Source: QYQD01 sp040754095 | GTDB lineage: Bacteria > Desulfobacterota > QYQD01 | DNA: 64,000 bases | NCBI GenBank assembly: GCA_040754095.1 | Contig: JBFMFO010000008.1 | Span: 45,740-109,739 of the forward strand | Direction of reading: 5' to 3' | Shown here: piece by piece, positions 7,409 to 15,975 of the stretch | Layout: each line of letters opens with the position of its first letter | Numbering within the stretch: position 1 is the stretch's first letter | Translations under genes and position numbers: made by a program | The notes under the pieces: generated by a model | The model's input: the letters and a program-made list of their open reading frames with translations, nothing else | Databases searched by the model: none | What the model was told of the DNA's origin: nothing

Positions 7409-7419
7409 ATAAACTATTC

Positions 7420-7531
7420 AGCCACAAAGTCACCAAGGCACAAGGGGTTGATATAATTTATGACCGGAAGGAATTACGGTTTAACAAAATTATTCTATAA
7501 AATCTTCGTGTCTTAGTGCCTTAGTGGCTAA
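7420..7531. repeat. Intergenic inverted repeat between hypA and hypB
   Basis: Left arm AGCCACAAAGTCACCAAGGC at about 7420 and right arm GTGTCTTAGTGCCTTAGTGGCT at about 7508-7529 are imperfect complements. The same word family (CACTAAGACACCAAG / CTTGGTGTCTTGGTGG) forms inverted repeats at 11886-12040 and 52904-53086, so this is a dispersed repeat. It sits inside what should be a polycistronic mRNA. Confidence 0.65.
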
Positions 7532-7563
7532 ATAAGTTAGGGTCAGCGAAAGGAGATTAATCT

Positions 7564-8214
7564 TTGAAAGTATCCGTCGTCCGCAATATCCTCGAGGCCA
7601 ATGAGGCCATTGCCCAAAAGAATAGAAAACTATTCAAGGGAAAAGGCATATTCACCATAAACCTCATGAGCTCCCCGGGAGCCGGGAAAACCACCCTTTT
7701 GGAAAATACGGTCGAAGCGCTGAAGGACAAATTGCGTATGGCGGTAATAGAAGGGGATATACAATCCTCGGTCGATGCCAGGCGCATAGCCAAAAAAGGG
7801 GTTCAGGCCATACAGATTAACACTGATGGAGGTTGCCACCTGGACGCCAATATGATTCAGAATGTCCTCGCCCACCTGGACCTGGATAACCTTGACCTCC
7901 TTATCGTAGAAAACGTGGGGAACCTGGTATGCCCGGCGGAGTTTGATATCGGTGAAAACGTGAAGACCATGATCCTGAGCGTGACCGAGGGCGACGACAA
8001 GCCGCTCAAATATCCGGTCATGTTCCGCGAATCATCGGTCCTTTTAATAAACAAGATTGACCTCCTGCCATACACAAACTGCAAGATAAACAATATAAAG
8101 AAAACCGTCCTTAAACTGAACCCAAAGATAAAGATATTCGAGGTCTCCTGTCGCACCGGAGAGGGCCTGGGAAATTGGTATAAATGGATCAGACAGCAGA
8201 CAAAGAAAAAATAG
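7564..8214 (+). CDS. hypB: Hydrogenase maturation GTPase HypB
   Basis: A 216-residue SIMIBI-class GTPase that works with HypA to insert nickel into hydrogenase. Motifs seen are the P-loop SSPGAGKTTLLE (about residues 38-49), EGDIQSSVDARRI (about 62-74), VENVGNLVCPAEFD (about 118-131) and NKIDLLPY for guanine recognition (about 162-169). The start is TTG, with a strong AAAGGAG site about 8 bases upstream. The His-rich nickel-storage N-terminus and the CxxCGC nickel motif of some homologues are both absent. The 3' end overlaps hypF by 31 bp. Confidence 0.96.
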   Translation: MKVSVVRNILEANEAIAQKNRKLFKGKGIFTINLMSSPGAGKTTLLENTVEALKDKLRMAVIEGDIQSSVDARRIAKKGVQAIQINTDGGCHLDANMIQNVLAHLDLDNLDLLIVENVGNLVCPAEFDIGENVKTMILSVTEGDDKPLKYPVMFRESSVLLINKIDLLPYTNCKINNIKKTVLKLNPKIKIFEVSCRTGEGLGNWYKWIRQQTKKK

Positions 8215-10550
8215 CCCGCCGGGTTAAGGCCACCGTGCATGGAATAGTGCAGGGCGTGGGGTTTCGCCCTTTTATCTATCAACTGGCGCGGCGGTACAAC
8301 CTCAAGGGCTATGTAACCAATACCTCCCATGGCGTAGATATTGACGTCGAAGGAAAGTCCCCGGCCCTAGACTCTTTTTTAAGGGCCATCCGGACTGAAG
8401 CCCCTCCCCTGGCCAATATCACCGCCCTGGAGAAATCCGAACATCCCCGGGCCGGATACAGCGATTTTACCATCCATAAAAGTCAGGCCTCGGAAGGCCG
8501 CTCCACCCTTATCTCCCCGGATATCTGTGTCTGCGACGAGTGTCTGGCCGAACTCCTGGACATTAAAAACCGCCGCTATGGCTATCCCTTCATCAACTGC
8601 ACCAATTGCGGGCCCCGCTATACCATTATCGAAGATATACCTTACGACCGCCCCAAGACTTCTATGAAGTCATTTCCCATGTGCCCGGAATGTGCGGCCG
8701 AATACCACGACCCCCTTAACCGCCGTTTTCATGCCCAGCCCAATGCCTGCTGGACCTGCGGCCCCCGGGTAACTCTTTACGACGCGAATAAAAACCGGGT
8801 AGTCTGCAAGGATCCTGTCATTCAAGCGGCCAACCTCCTGCGTCAGGGTAAAATCCTGGCTATAAAAGGCCTGGGGGGATTTCACCTGGTAGTTGACGCC
8901 GTTATAGACGAGGCCGTGCGTACCCTTCGCCAACGCAAGCACCGTGAGGAAAAGCCGCTGGCCCTTATGTCTCCGGATGTTGAAACCATAGAAACCTACG
9001 CCCGGGTAAATTCTTACGAATCAAAGGTTCTCGCATCGCCTCAGCGCCCCATCGTCCTTTTAAAAAAGAGGCCGCGCCCTGCCATCTCTGCCGGGGTAGC
9101 CCCGCATAATAAATATTTGGGAGTCATGCTCCCCTACACACCCCTGCATTACTTACTTCTGAAACAAGGGTTCGTGGCGCTGGTTATGACCAGCGGCAAT
9201 CTCAGTGAAGAACCCATCGCCATCGGCAACGATGAGGCCTTCCGTCGCCTGGGCCATATTGCAGACTACTTCCTTATGCACGACCGGGATATTTATATGC
9301 GCTGCGATGACTCGGTGGTGCGGGTTAATAGAGGAAAGGCCCACCCTATCCGCCGGGCCCGTAGTTATGTCCCGGCGCCGATAATACTTAAAGAAAATAT
9401 GTCGTGCCATAGGCAGATTCGCACGCCCAGGCGTATCTTCGACCGGGGCGAACCGGAAATCCTGGCCTACGGGGCCGAATTAAAAAATACTATTTGCCTG
9501 ACTAAAGGGCAAAATACCTTTCTCAGCCAGCATATCGGCGATCTGGAAAACCTGGAGACCCTGGAATCTTTTACCGAGGTTATTGAACACCTGAAACGTA
9601 TTCTGGAAATTAGTCCTAAAATCATTGCCTATGACCTCCACCCGGAGTATTTAAGCACCAAATACGCCCTGGCACAAAATGATCTGACCAAATACGGCGT
9701 CCAGCATCACCATGCCCATATTGTCAGTTGTATGGCCGAACATGGCTTAAATGAAGAGGTGATTGGCTTGGCCATGGACGGTACCGGCTATGGCACAGAC
9801 GGCGCTATCTGGGGAGGCGAAATACTGGTAGCGCAACGGGATTCGTTCGAGAGGGCCGGGCACCTGGATTACGTCCCCTTACCCGGCGGAGCCGCCGCCA
9901 TCAAAGAACCCTGGCGCATGGCGGTAAGTTATCTCTACGAAACTTACGGTGAAGGCTTTCTCAATTTAGATATCCCCTTCGTGAAAAATTACGACAAAAA
10001 AATCCTGTCTCTTCTGACCGCAGCCATTAAGAAAAAAATTAACACCCCCCTGACCTCAAGCTGTGGCCGTCTATTTGATGGTGTCTCCGCCCTGTTAGGT
10101 CTGCGGGACAAAGTGGCCTATGAGGGACAGGCCGCCGTGGAATTGGAGATGTCCATTACCGGCCGCGGAGCGGCGGCCTATGACTACCGCATAGAAAAAA
10201 AAGAAGGCAAATGGGCTGTGGATGTCAGGCCGATTATTGAGCAGATCGTGACGGACATACAGAAAGAGACAAAAAAGGGACTTATCGCCCACAAATTTCA
10301 CCACACCCTGGCCCGGATGTTTACAGATATATGTCTAAGGCTGAGGAGTGAACGAGACATCACGAAAGTGGCCTTAAGCGGCGGTGTTTTCCAAAATATG
10401 ACTCTCCTCTCAAGGCTGACAAGTCTCTTGCGGAGAAACCGTTTCAAGGTCTATACTCACCGCATGGTGCCGACAAATGACGGAGGAATATCCCTGGGTC
10501 AGGCCGTAGCAGCATGCGCCATGGAGAAGAAAAAGGGCGGTGAAATATAA
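8184..10550 (+). CDS. hypF: Carbamoyltransferase HypF
   Basis: A 788-residue enzyme that converts carbamoyl phosphate and ATP into a carbamoyl group transferred to HypE, the source of the hydrogenase cyanide ligands. Domains in order: acylphosphatase (HGIVQGVGFRPF, about residues 19-30), two zinc fingers (CVCDECLAE...CTNCGP and CPECAAEYH...CWTCGP, about 112-195), a YrdC-like fold (KGLGGFHLVVDA, about 228-239) and a C-terminal Kae1-like domain (HHHAHIVSCMAEHG, then GLAMDGTGYGTDGAIWGGE, about 510-550). The length is typical. The start overlaps hypB, so the two are probably translationally coupled. Confidence 0.97.
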   Translation: MDQTADKEKIARRVKATVHGIVQGVGFRPFIYQLARRYNLKGYVTNTSHGVDIDVEGKSPALDSFLRAIRTEAPPLANITALEKSEHPRAGYSDFTIHKSQASEGRSTLISPDICVCDECLAELLDIKNRRYGYPFINCTNCGPRYTIIEDIPYDRPKTSMKSFPMCPECAAEYHDPLNRRFHAQPNACWTCGPRVTLYDANKNRVVCKDPVIQAANLLRQGKILAIKGLGGFHLVVDAVIDEAVRTLRQRKHREEKPLALMSPDVETIETYARVNSYESKVLASPQRPIVLLKKRPRPAISAGVAPHNKYLGVMLPYTPLHYLLLKQGFVALVMTSGNLSEEPIAIGNDEAFRRLGHIADYFLMHDRDIYMRCDDSVVRVNRGKAHPIRRARSYVPAPIILKENMSCHRQIRTPRRIFDRGEPEILAYGAELKNTICLTKGQNTFLSQHIGDLENLETLESFTEVIEHLKRILEISPKIIAYDLHPEYLSTKYALAQNDLTKYGVQHHHAHIVSCMAEHGLNEEVIGLAMDGTGYGTDGAIWGGEILVAQRDSFERAGHLDYVPLPGGAAAIKEPWRMAVSYLYETYGEGFLNLDIPFVKNYDKKILSLLTAAIKKKINTPLTSSCGRLFDGVSALLGLRDKVAYEGQAAVELEMSITGRGAAAYDYRIEKKEGKWAVDVRPIIEQIVTDIQKETKKGLIAHKFHHTLARMFTDICLRLRSERDITKVALSGGVFQNMTLLSRLTSLLRRNRFKVYTHRMVPTNDGGISLGQAVAACAMEKKKGGEI

Positions 10551-10567
10551 TTAAGGAGTAGTTATTT

Positions 10568-10798
10568 ATGTGTCTGGCCGTACCAATGCAAGTCCTGGAA
10601 CTCAAGGAAAATACAGCTGTGGTGGATATGGGCGGCACGCGAAGGGCAGTACGCCTGGACGTTATTGACAGGCCGCCCACGGTAGGCGACTATGTGATTG
10701 TACACGCCGGCTTTGCCATCCACTGCATCGACGAAGAAGAGGCCAAAATCACCCTGCAATACTTTGAGGAAATATTTGCCGATGAAACATCTCGATGA
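10568..10798 (+). CDS. hypC: Hydrogenase maturation chaperone HypC
   Basis: A 76-residue chaperone that carries the Fe(CN)2CO unit with HypD and hands it to the hydrogenase large subunit. It begins MCLAVP, in which Cys2 is the iron-binding residue exposed after removal of the initiator Met. VDMGGTRRAVRLD (about 22-34) and the VGDYVIVHAGFAI stretch (about 42-54) are typical. It lies 17 bp after hypF with an AAGGAG ribosome binding site and overlaps hypD by 17 bp. Confidence 0.96.
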   Translation: MCLAVPMQVLELKENTAVVDMGGTRRAVRLDVIDRPPTVGDYVIVHAGFAIHCIDEEEAKITLQYFEEIFADETSR

Positions 10799-11864
10799 AT
10801 ACCGCGATCCGCATTTAGCCGGGAAGTTAATAGATAAGATAAAGGCGTTGTCGCGCCGGCCGGTCCGGCTTATGGAGGTTTGCGGAACCCACACCGTTTC
10901 TATATTCAGAAGCGGGATACGAAGCCTGCTGCCGCCCTCTATTACCCTGCTGTCCGGCCCCGGCTGCCCTGTCTGTGTCACGGCCACGGAGGAAATAGAC
11001 AAGTTTATCAAACTCGGCCAACAAAAGGATACGATTGTTGCTACCTTCGGCGACCTGATACGCGTGCCGGGGTCCTCGTCATCCCTGCAGAAGGAGCGGG
11101 CGGATGGAGCGGATATCCGCGTGGTCTATTCCACATTTGACGCCTTAGACATCGCCCGCCGGAATCCATCCCGCACGGTCGTCTTTCTAGCGGTGGGCTT
11201 TGAGACCACTGCGCCGACTATTGCCGCGGCAGTAAAAGAGGCCAAAAAAGAAGGGATCGACAACTTCTATATTATCCCGGCCCATAAAATTATCCCCCCG
11301 GCCATGGAAGCCCTCTTGGCTGGCGGAGAGCTGGCCATCGACGGTTTCATCTGCCCGGGTCATGTATCCGTCATCATCGGCGCAGATGCCTACCGGCCGG
11401 TCGCCGATAAATATCACATCCCCTGCGTAGTGGCCGGGTTCGAACCCGTAGATATATTGCAGACTATTTACATGTTATTGTCCCAGATTGAAGAGGGAAA
11501 AGCGGCTGTAGAGATCCAGTACCGGAGGGCGGTCAACTTCACCGGCAATGAAAAGGCGCTGGCCCTGCTCTCGGAGGTCTTTAAGACCTGCGACGCGCCA
11601 TGGCGCGGGCTTGGCGTTATACCTGATAGCGGCTTAACATTAAGGAATAATTACCGCGCCCTGGATATTGAGACAAAGTTCGATCTGCCCGTGCCCAGGA
11701 CCCAGGATCATCCCGGTTGCAGTTGCGGGGACATACTGCGGGGCGTCAAGACCCCGCTTGACTGCGCCCTTTACCGGAAGGTCTGCACGCCTTCCAATCC
11801 CTATGGCCCCTGTATGGTCTCGACCGAAGGGACATGTGCGGCCTATTATAAGTATCATGATTGA
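10782..11864 (+). CDS. hypD: Hydrogenase maturation iron-sulfur protein HypD
   Basis: A 360-residue scaffold with a [4Fe-4S] cluster on which the Fe(CN)2CO group is built. Conserved motifs are MEVCGTHT (about residues 31-38), GPGCPVCVT (about 61-69), FICPGHVS (about 187-194) and the C-terminal cysteine cluster HPGCSCGDILRG (about 311-322). The open frame extends 28 codons further upstream inside hypC, but MKHLDEYRDP at 10782 matches the usual N-terminus. The gene overlaps hypC by 17 bp. Confidence 0.96.
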   Translation: MKHLDEYRDPHLAGKLIDKIKALSRRPVRLMEVCGTHTVSIFRSGIRSLLPPSITLLSGPGCPVCVTATEEIDKFIKLGQQKDTIVATFGDLIRVPGSSSSLQKERADGADIRVVYSTFDALDIARRNPSRTVVFLAVGFETTAPTIAAAVKEAKKEGIDNFYIIPAHKIIPPAMEALLAGGELAIDGFICPGHVSVIIGADAYRPVADKYHIPCVVAGFEPVDILQTIYMLLSQIEEGKAAVEIQYRRAVNFTGNEKALALLSEVFKTCDAPWRGLGVIPDSGLTLRNNYRALDIETKFDLPVPRTQDHPGCSCGDILRGVKTPLDCALYRKVCTPSNPYGPCMVSTEGTCAAYYKYHD

Positions 11865-11885
11865 TGATCTCGTAAAAAGTAAAAT

Positions 11886-12040
11886 TTAACCGCAGAGAAC
11901 GCTGAGATAAGAAATTAAATGAATTTGTAACCATTCAGCCACTAAGACACCAAGCCACTAAGACTAAGATTATTCCTTTGTGTCTTGGTGCCTTGGTGGC
12001 AAAGGTTTTTCTCTGTGGACTCTGCGTGCTCTGCGGTTAA
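11886..12040. repeat. MITE-like nested inverted repeat between hypD and hypE
   Basis: The terminal inverted repeats are 17 bases with one mismatch: TTAACCGCAGAGAACGC at the left and GCGTGCTCTGCGGTTAA at the right. A second inverted pair lies inside (GCCACTAAGACACCAAG and CTTGGTGCCTTGGTGGC). The element is about 155 bp, encodes nothing and has no clear target duplication. A degenerate copy sits at 52904-53086. The form fits a small non-autonomous mobile element. Confidence 0.65.
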
Positions 12041-12077
12041 TCTTTTGACAATACGTTATTAAATTTATGGAGAGCCC

Positions 12078-13088
12078 ATGAAACACGACCGGATACTTCT
12101 CGACCACGGAAGCGGAGGGCGGGCCTCGCATGAGTTGATCGCCTCCCTTTTCCTCCCCCAATTTGATAATGAATTCCTCAGAGAAATGAACGATAGTGCG
12201 GTCATGGCCATCGGGGAAACCAAACTGGCCTTTTCTACCGATTCTTATGTAGTCGATCCCATCTTCTTTCCCGGCGGGGATATAGGCAGCCTGGCCATAC
12301 ACGGCACGGTAAACGACCTGGCCATGCGCGGGGCCCGGCCGCTCTATCTGAGTGTCGGGTTCATCATAGAAGAAGGGTTCTCCATGGCCGACCTTAAAGC
12401 CATAGCCGGCAGCATGAAAAATACAGCGGCTGAGGCCGGGGTAGTCATTGCAACGGGAGACACCAAGGTTGTGCCCAAAGGCGCTACAGACAAGGTCTTC
12501 ATAAATACCGCCGGCATCGGAATAATTGATCCGGACGTCAACATCTCCGGACAAAACGCCAGGCCCGGAGACAAGATAATCTTGAGCGGCACCATCGCCG
12601 ACCACGGCATAACTATCCTTACCTGCCGGGAAGGTCTGCAATTCGATGCCCCCTTAAAGAGCGATTCCGCTCCCTTAAATACCCTGGTGGCCGAGATGCT
12701 GGCGGCGAGCCGGAAAATCAACGTCCTCCGCGACCCCACCCGTGGCGGGCTGGGCACATCCCTCAATGAAATCGCCGGACAATCCCGGGTAGGTATCCGT
12801 GTCCACGAAGAGGCCATACCCGTTCGTCCTGAGGTACGGGCCGCATGCGAACTCTTAGGGATAGACCCGCTCTATTTAGCCAATGAGGGCAAACTGATAG
12901 CCTGCGCAGCGGCCCAGGATGCTGAAAAACTAATTGATATTATGCATAAAAACCCTTATGGACGGGATGCCTGCATTATTGGCGAGGTCATATCCGATCA
13001 TCCGGGCAAGGTATTTATGAAAACCATTATCGGCGGCAACCGAATCGTGGATATGCTTACCGGCGAACCGCTCCCGCGCATCTGCTGA
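12078..13088 (+). CDS. hypE: Hydrogenase maturation protein HypE
   Basis: A 336-residue PurM-like ATPase that dehydrates the carbamoyl group received from HypF to a thiocyanate on its C-terminal cysteine. It starts ...RILLDHGSGGRASHELI (about residues 5-21) and contains FSTDSYVVDPIFFPGGDIG and HGTVNDLAMRGA (about 55-88), all typical. It ends LPRIC, the invariant C-terminal cysteine. A GGAGAGCCC stretch precedes the ATG. It completes the hyp set, although the MITE-like element separates it from hypD. Confidence 0.97.
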   Translation: MKHDRILLDHGSGGRASHELIASLFLPQFDNEFLREMNDSAVMAIGETKLAFSTDSYVVDPIFFPGGDIGSLAIHGTVNDLAMRGARPLYLSVGFIIEEGFSMADLKAIAGSMKNTAAEAGVVIATGDTKVVPKGATDKVFINTAGIGIIDPDVNISGQNARPGDKIILSGTIADHGITILTCREGLQFDAPLKSDSAPLNTLVAEMLAASRKINVLRDPTRGGLGTSLNEIAGQSRVGIRVHEEAIPVRPEVRAACELLGIDPLYLANEGKLIACAAAQDAEKLIDIMHKNPYGRDACIIGEVISDHPGKVFMKTIIGGNRIVDMLTGEPLPRIC

Positions 13089-13090
13089 AC

Positions 13091-13153
13091 ATGCATAGCG
13101 AGCGCATTCCCCGCAGCTTACGGCGGGGTTAGCGAGCGAATACGATGCATTTT
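13091..13153. repeat. GC-rich hairpin repeat after hypE
   Basis: CCCCGC and GCGGGG flank an 8-base loop, and the whole is bracketed by AGCGAGCG words and ATGCAT at both ends. It may act as a transcript end after hypE, but no T-run follows. The rest of the 370-bp gap to rpsU holds short repeated words (CATCAGCCGTCAACTTTCAGC) and a possible promoter. Confidence 0.45.
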
Positions 13154-13334
13154 ACCTTGCATACGGAGATTCCCCGTCCACCTCAGGCGGAGGGGGAGCT
13201 TCAATAAAAAGTCATCCATCAGCCGTCAACTTTCAGCTATCGGCCATGGGCCATGCGTCATGTGCCTTTCCCTGCCAACCGCTGAATATTCGCAAAAAAA
13301 GTACTTGGCCGGGAGACAATCATGGCCAAAATAC

Positions 13335-13362
13335 TTGACTTTTGTGTATCGAGTGTTAAATT
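13335..13362 (+). promoter_or_regulatory. Possible rpsU operon promoter
   Basis: TTGACT (13335-13340) and TAAATT (13357-13362) are separated by 16 bases, about 100 bases upstream of rpsU. The -10 match is weak. Placement before a macromolecular synthesis operon supports a promoter somewhere in this gap; these boxes are the best pair I can see. Confidence 0.35.
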
Positions 13363-13458
13363 GCCCTGCTAGATTAATATTATTCACTATACAATTCATA
13401 GACAGGGAGTGGTGGTTATGTTTTTTGGGTACTTGTTGTTGGGGGGAGGGGAAGCTGG

Positions 13459-13659
13459 ATGCCGGGCATCAGAGTTAAAACAGATGAGTCCTTTGAATTT
13501 GCCCTAAAGCGTTTTAAAAAGCAATGCGAGAAGGCTGGCATATTATCCGAAATTCGTAAAAGGGAACACTACGAAAAGCCTAGTATTAAACGAAAAAAGA
13601 AAATATTGGCCGCGAAAAAAAGGGCGTTAAAGAAAACGCGCAGGTACGTAGAGAGATAA
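13459..13659 (+). CDS. rpsU: 30S ribosomal protein S21
   Basis: A 66-residue very basic protein of the small ribosomal subunit. It begins MPGIRVKTDESFEFALKRFK and continues with KAGILSEIRKREHYEKPS, the family core, and a Lys/Arg-rich tail. A GGGGGAGGGG ribosome binding site lies just upstream. It heads the classical rpsU-dnaG-rpoD macromolecular synthesis operon, here with a 500-bp gap before dnaG. Confidence 0.95.
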   Translation: MPGIRVKTDESFEFALKRFKKQCEKAGILSEIRKREHYEKPSIKRKKKILAAKKRALKKTRRYVER

Positions 13660-14161
13660 TACTCTTAGCTGGAACCATTAAGCCGACAGGAAGTTTGTCT
13701 TAAAGCGCGAATATCCGCCCAATCTATTTTATACTTGTAATGCATTAAGAGTTCTCACCCCGCAAATAAAGCGGGTGAGACATATCATAAGTTGACCGAC
13801 AAAAAGTCATTAACATTATTACAGGCACAACCGAGACAGCGAAAATGGCCTGTCAGGGGCTTTAACAGGCATTAAAGTCCAAGGGTTTGTTTTGCTGTCT
13901 TTCTATATTATCTTGTTCGCCGTATGAAGTTGGTTTTCTCTCTGATTATTAAAAGGCCTCCTATACGGGCCCGTACATAATGAGAAAGTCAACACAAATA
14001 AAAGGCGTCTCAAATTTGTTTTTATTTCAGTGTGTTTCCCGCCCACACAAGTCGGAGAAGCATGGGGCATTTTTGATTGTCAACCCCATCTGCTTTTCTG
14101 CGTTATCTTGCTTCGATTATTACGCCCGCCGGGTAGCTATTAACTATAGGATGGTTGCTTG
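13660..14161. other. Gene-free gap between rpsU and dnaG
   Basis: The gap contains a hairpin, CTCACCCCGC / GCGGGTGAG, at 13754-13779 with one bulged C and no T-run. A second small one, CCTGT / ACAGG, lies near 13850. In other bacteria a partial terminator or an mRNA processing site lies at this position and lowers dnaG expression, so the first hairpin is a candidate. A 60-codon frame at 13980 has no family features and I do not call it. Confidence 0.4.
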
Positions 14162-15946
14162 ATGGCGCTATTACCGGACAGTAAAATCGACGAAATCGGG
14201 AATACGGCCAACATAGTTGAAGTCATCAGCAACTATGTATCTCTAAAAAAAGTCGGACGCAATTATCAGGGGCTTTGTCCGTTCCATTCTGAGAAGACCC
14301 CCTCTTTCAGCGTAAGCGAAGAAAAACAGATTTTTCATTGTTTCGGCTGCGGCATAGGAGGCAATGTCTTTAGCTTTCTAATGCGATACCACAACATATC
14401 CTTTGTGCAGGCAGTGCGAGACCTGGCCAAAAGATATCAAATCCCCCTCCCCGATATCCGGACCTCTCCACATAAACGAAATGAGACAGACAAAACAGAA
14501 CTAATTTATAACCTAAACGAAAAAGCTGCGGCCTATTATACTTACATTCTTAACAATCATCCGGAGGCCAAACCGGCTAGGGCCTATCTGGAAAAGAGGG
14601 GGTTTCCCCCTGATCTAACCGCCTTATTCGGCCTTGGTTACGCACTGCCTAACTGGGACGGTCTTTGCCGCCAGTTAACACGGCATAATCACCCTCTCCC
14701 CCTGGCAGAAGAGGCAGGGTTGGTTATACAGAAAAAAAATGGGGGGTATTATGATCGCTTCCGTAATCGCATAATCTTCCCTATCTTCGATGTCGCAGGA
14801 AGAGTTATTGCCTTTGGAGGCCGCGTCATGGACGATACCCTGCCCAAATATCTCAATTCGCCGGAAACGCCTGCCTATCATAAAGGAAATTCCCTCTACG
14901 GCCTTCATCTGGCCAGGAATGAATTCAGACATAAAGGCCATGGATTCATTGTGGAGGGTTATTTTGACTTTTTATCTCTCTACGCCTATGGCATAAAAAA
15001 TGTAGTGGCTACACTGGGAACAGCCCTGACCCCAAATCATATTCGGATATTAAAAGGCTATGCCGAAGAGTTCATAATCCTCTTTGATTCTGATCAGGCC
15101 GGCGTCAATGCCGCCCTGCGGAGCATCCCTCTCTTCCTAAAAGAAGGGGGCTCTGCCAAGGTCTTGATATTACCCAGCGGTCATGACCCGGACACCTTTA
15201 TCCGCGCCCATGGTGTCGAACAATTTGAACATCTGGCGGATAAAGCCATACCCTTGACTAAATTTTTGTTAGACAAACTTACTCAAAAATGGGGACAGTC
15301 TCTGGAGGGCAAGGCACAAATTCTCCGGGAGATAAGACCGGCTATCCAGGACATAACCGACCCCATCAAACGATCCCTATACATAGCCGAGATAGCCGAC
15401 AGCCTGAAAATAACCGAAGGGCTTATTGAAAAAGCGCTGCGATGGAATTCGAATATGGAAACTCAAAAGGCGCTCATAAATATAAAGCCGGCACCCGGAA
15501 ATGCTGATTTATACCTGGAGAAAACGATTATAGAAATCCTGCTGTCTTATCCGCAATATCTACCAATTTTCTTAAAAGAAAGGAGGGGGGAAGATCTCTT
15601 TAAAGATGAAGGGCTTAAGTACATCTTTACTCACCTGAAAAGTATATTTGAAAAAGACGGTGCGGTCGATGCCAGACAATTGCTGGCGAGGGTTCAAGAT
15701 CCTGCTATGGAAAGTAAGATCGCAGCCATTATACTCGATACCCCAATATACACCGGAACTGAGGTGGAATCAGTAGTACAGGATCTTCTAACCAAGGTCC
15801 AGGGGCGGAAACTGCAGCGTCAGACAAAAATGCTACTTGGACAAATCAAAGAGGCAGAAAGAAAAAAACAATATGGTATCGCCAACAATGCGGCCAAGGA
15901 ACTCATGGAAGAGCATAAAAAACTTTTGGTCCGGCATAAGAGATGA
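14162..15946 (+). CDS. dnaG: DNA primase
   Basis: A 594-residue enzyme that makes RNA primers for replication. The N-terminal CHC2 zinc finger uses C39, H42, C60 and C63 (CPFH...FHCFGCG). The RNA polymerase/TOPRIM core follows, with FIVEGYFDFLSLYAYG (about residues 261-276) and the metal-binding ILFDSDQAG (about 307-315). The C-terminal DnaB-interacting region is present. I chose the ATG at 14162, directly after an in-frame TTG. The stop overlaps an ATG of the rpoD frame. Confidence 0.97.
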   Translation: MALLPDSKIDEIGNTANIVEVISNYVSLKKVGRNYQGLCPFHSEKTPSFSVSEEKQIFHCFGCGIGGNVFSFLMRYHNISFVQAVRDLAKRYQIPLPDIRTSPHKRNETDKTELIYNLNEKAAAYYTYILNNHPEAKPARAYLEKRGFPPDLTALFGLGYALPNWDGLCRQLTRHNHPLPLAEEAGLVIQKKNGGYYDRFRNRIIFPIFDVAGRVIAFGGRVMDDTLPKYLNSPETPAYHKGNSLYGLHLARNEFRHKGHGFIVEGYFDFLSLYAYGIKNVVATLGTALTPNHIRILKGYAEEFIILFDSDQAGVNAALRSIPLFLKEGGSAKVLILPSGHDPDTFIRAHGVEQFEHLADKAIPLTKFLLDKLTQKWGQSLEGKAQILREIRPAIQDITDPIKRSLYIAEIADSLKITEGLIEKALRWNSNMETQKALINIKPAPGNADLYLEKTIIEILLSYPQYLPIFLKERRGEDLFKDEGLKYIFTHLKSIFEKDGAVDARQLLARVQDPAMESKIAAIILDTPIYTGTEVESVVQDLLTKVQGRKLQRQTKMLLGQIKEAERKKQYGIANNAAKELMEEHKKLLVRHKR

Positions 15947-15975
15947 TTAATCAAGTAGTTAAGGAGAGAAACCAT

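Noticed and set aside
13980..14162. 60-codon plus-strand frame before dnaG
   Set aside because: No ribosome binding site or family similarity; ends at the dnaG start by chance.
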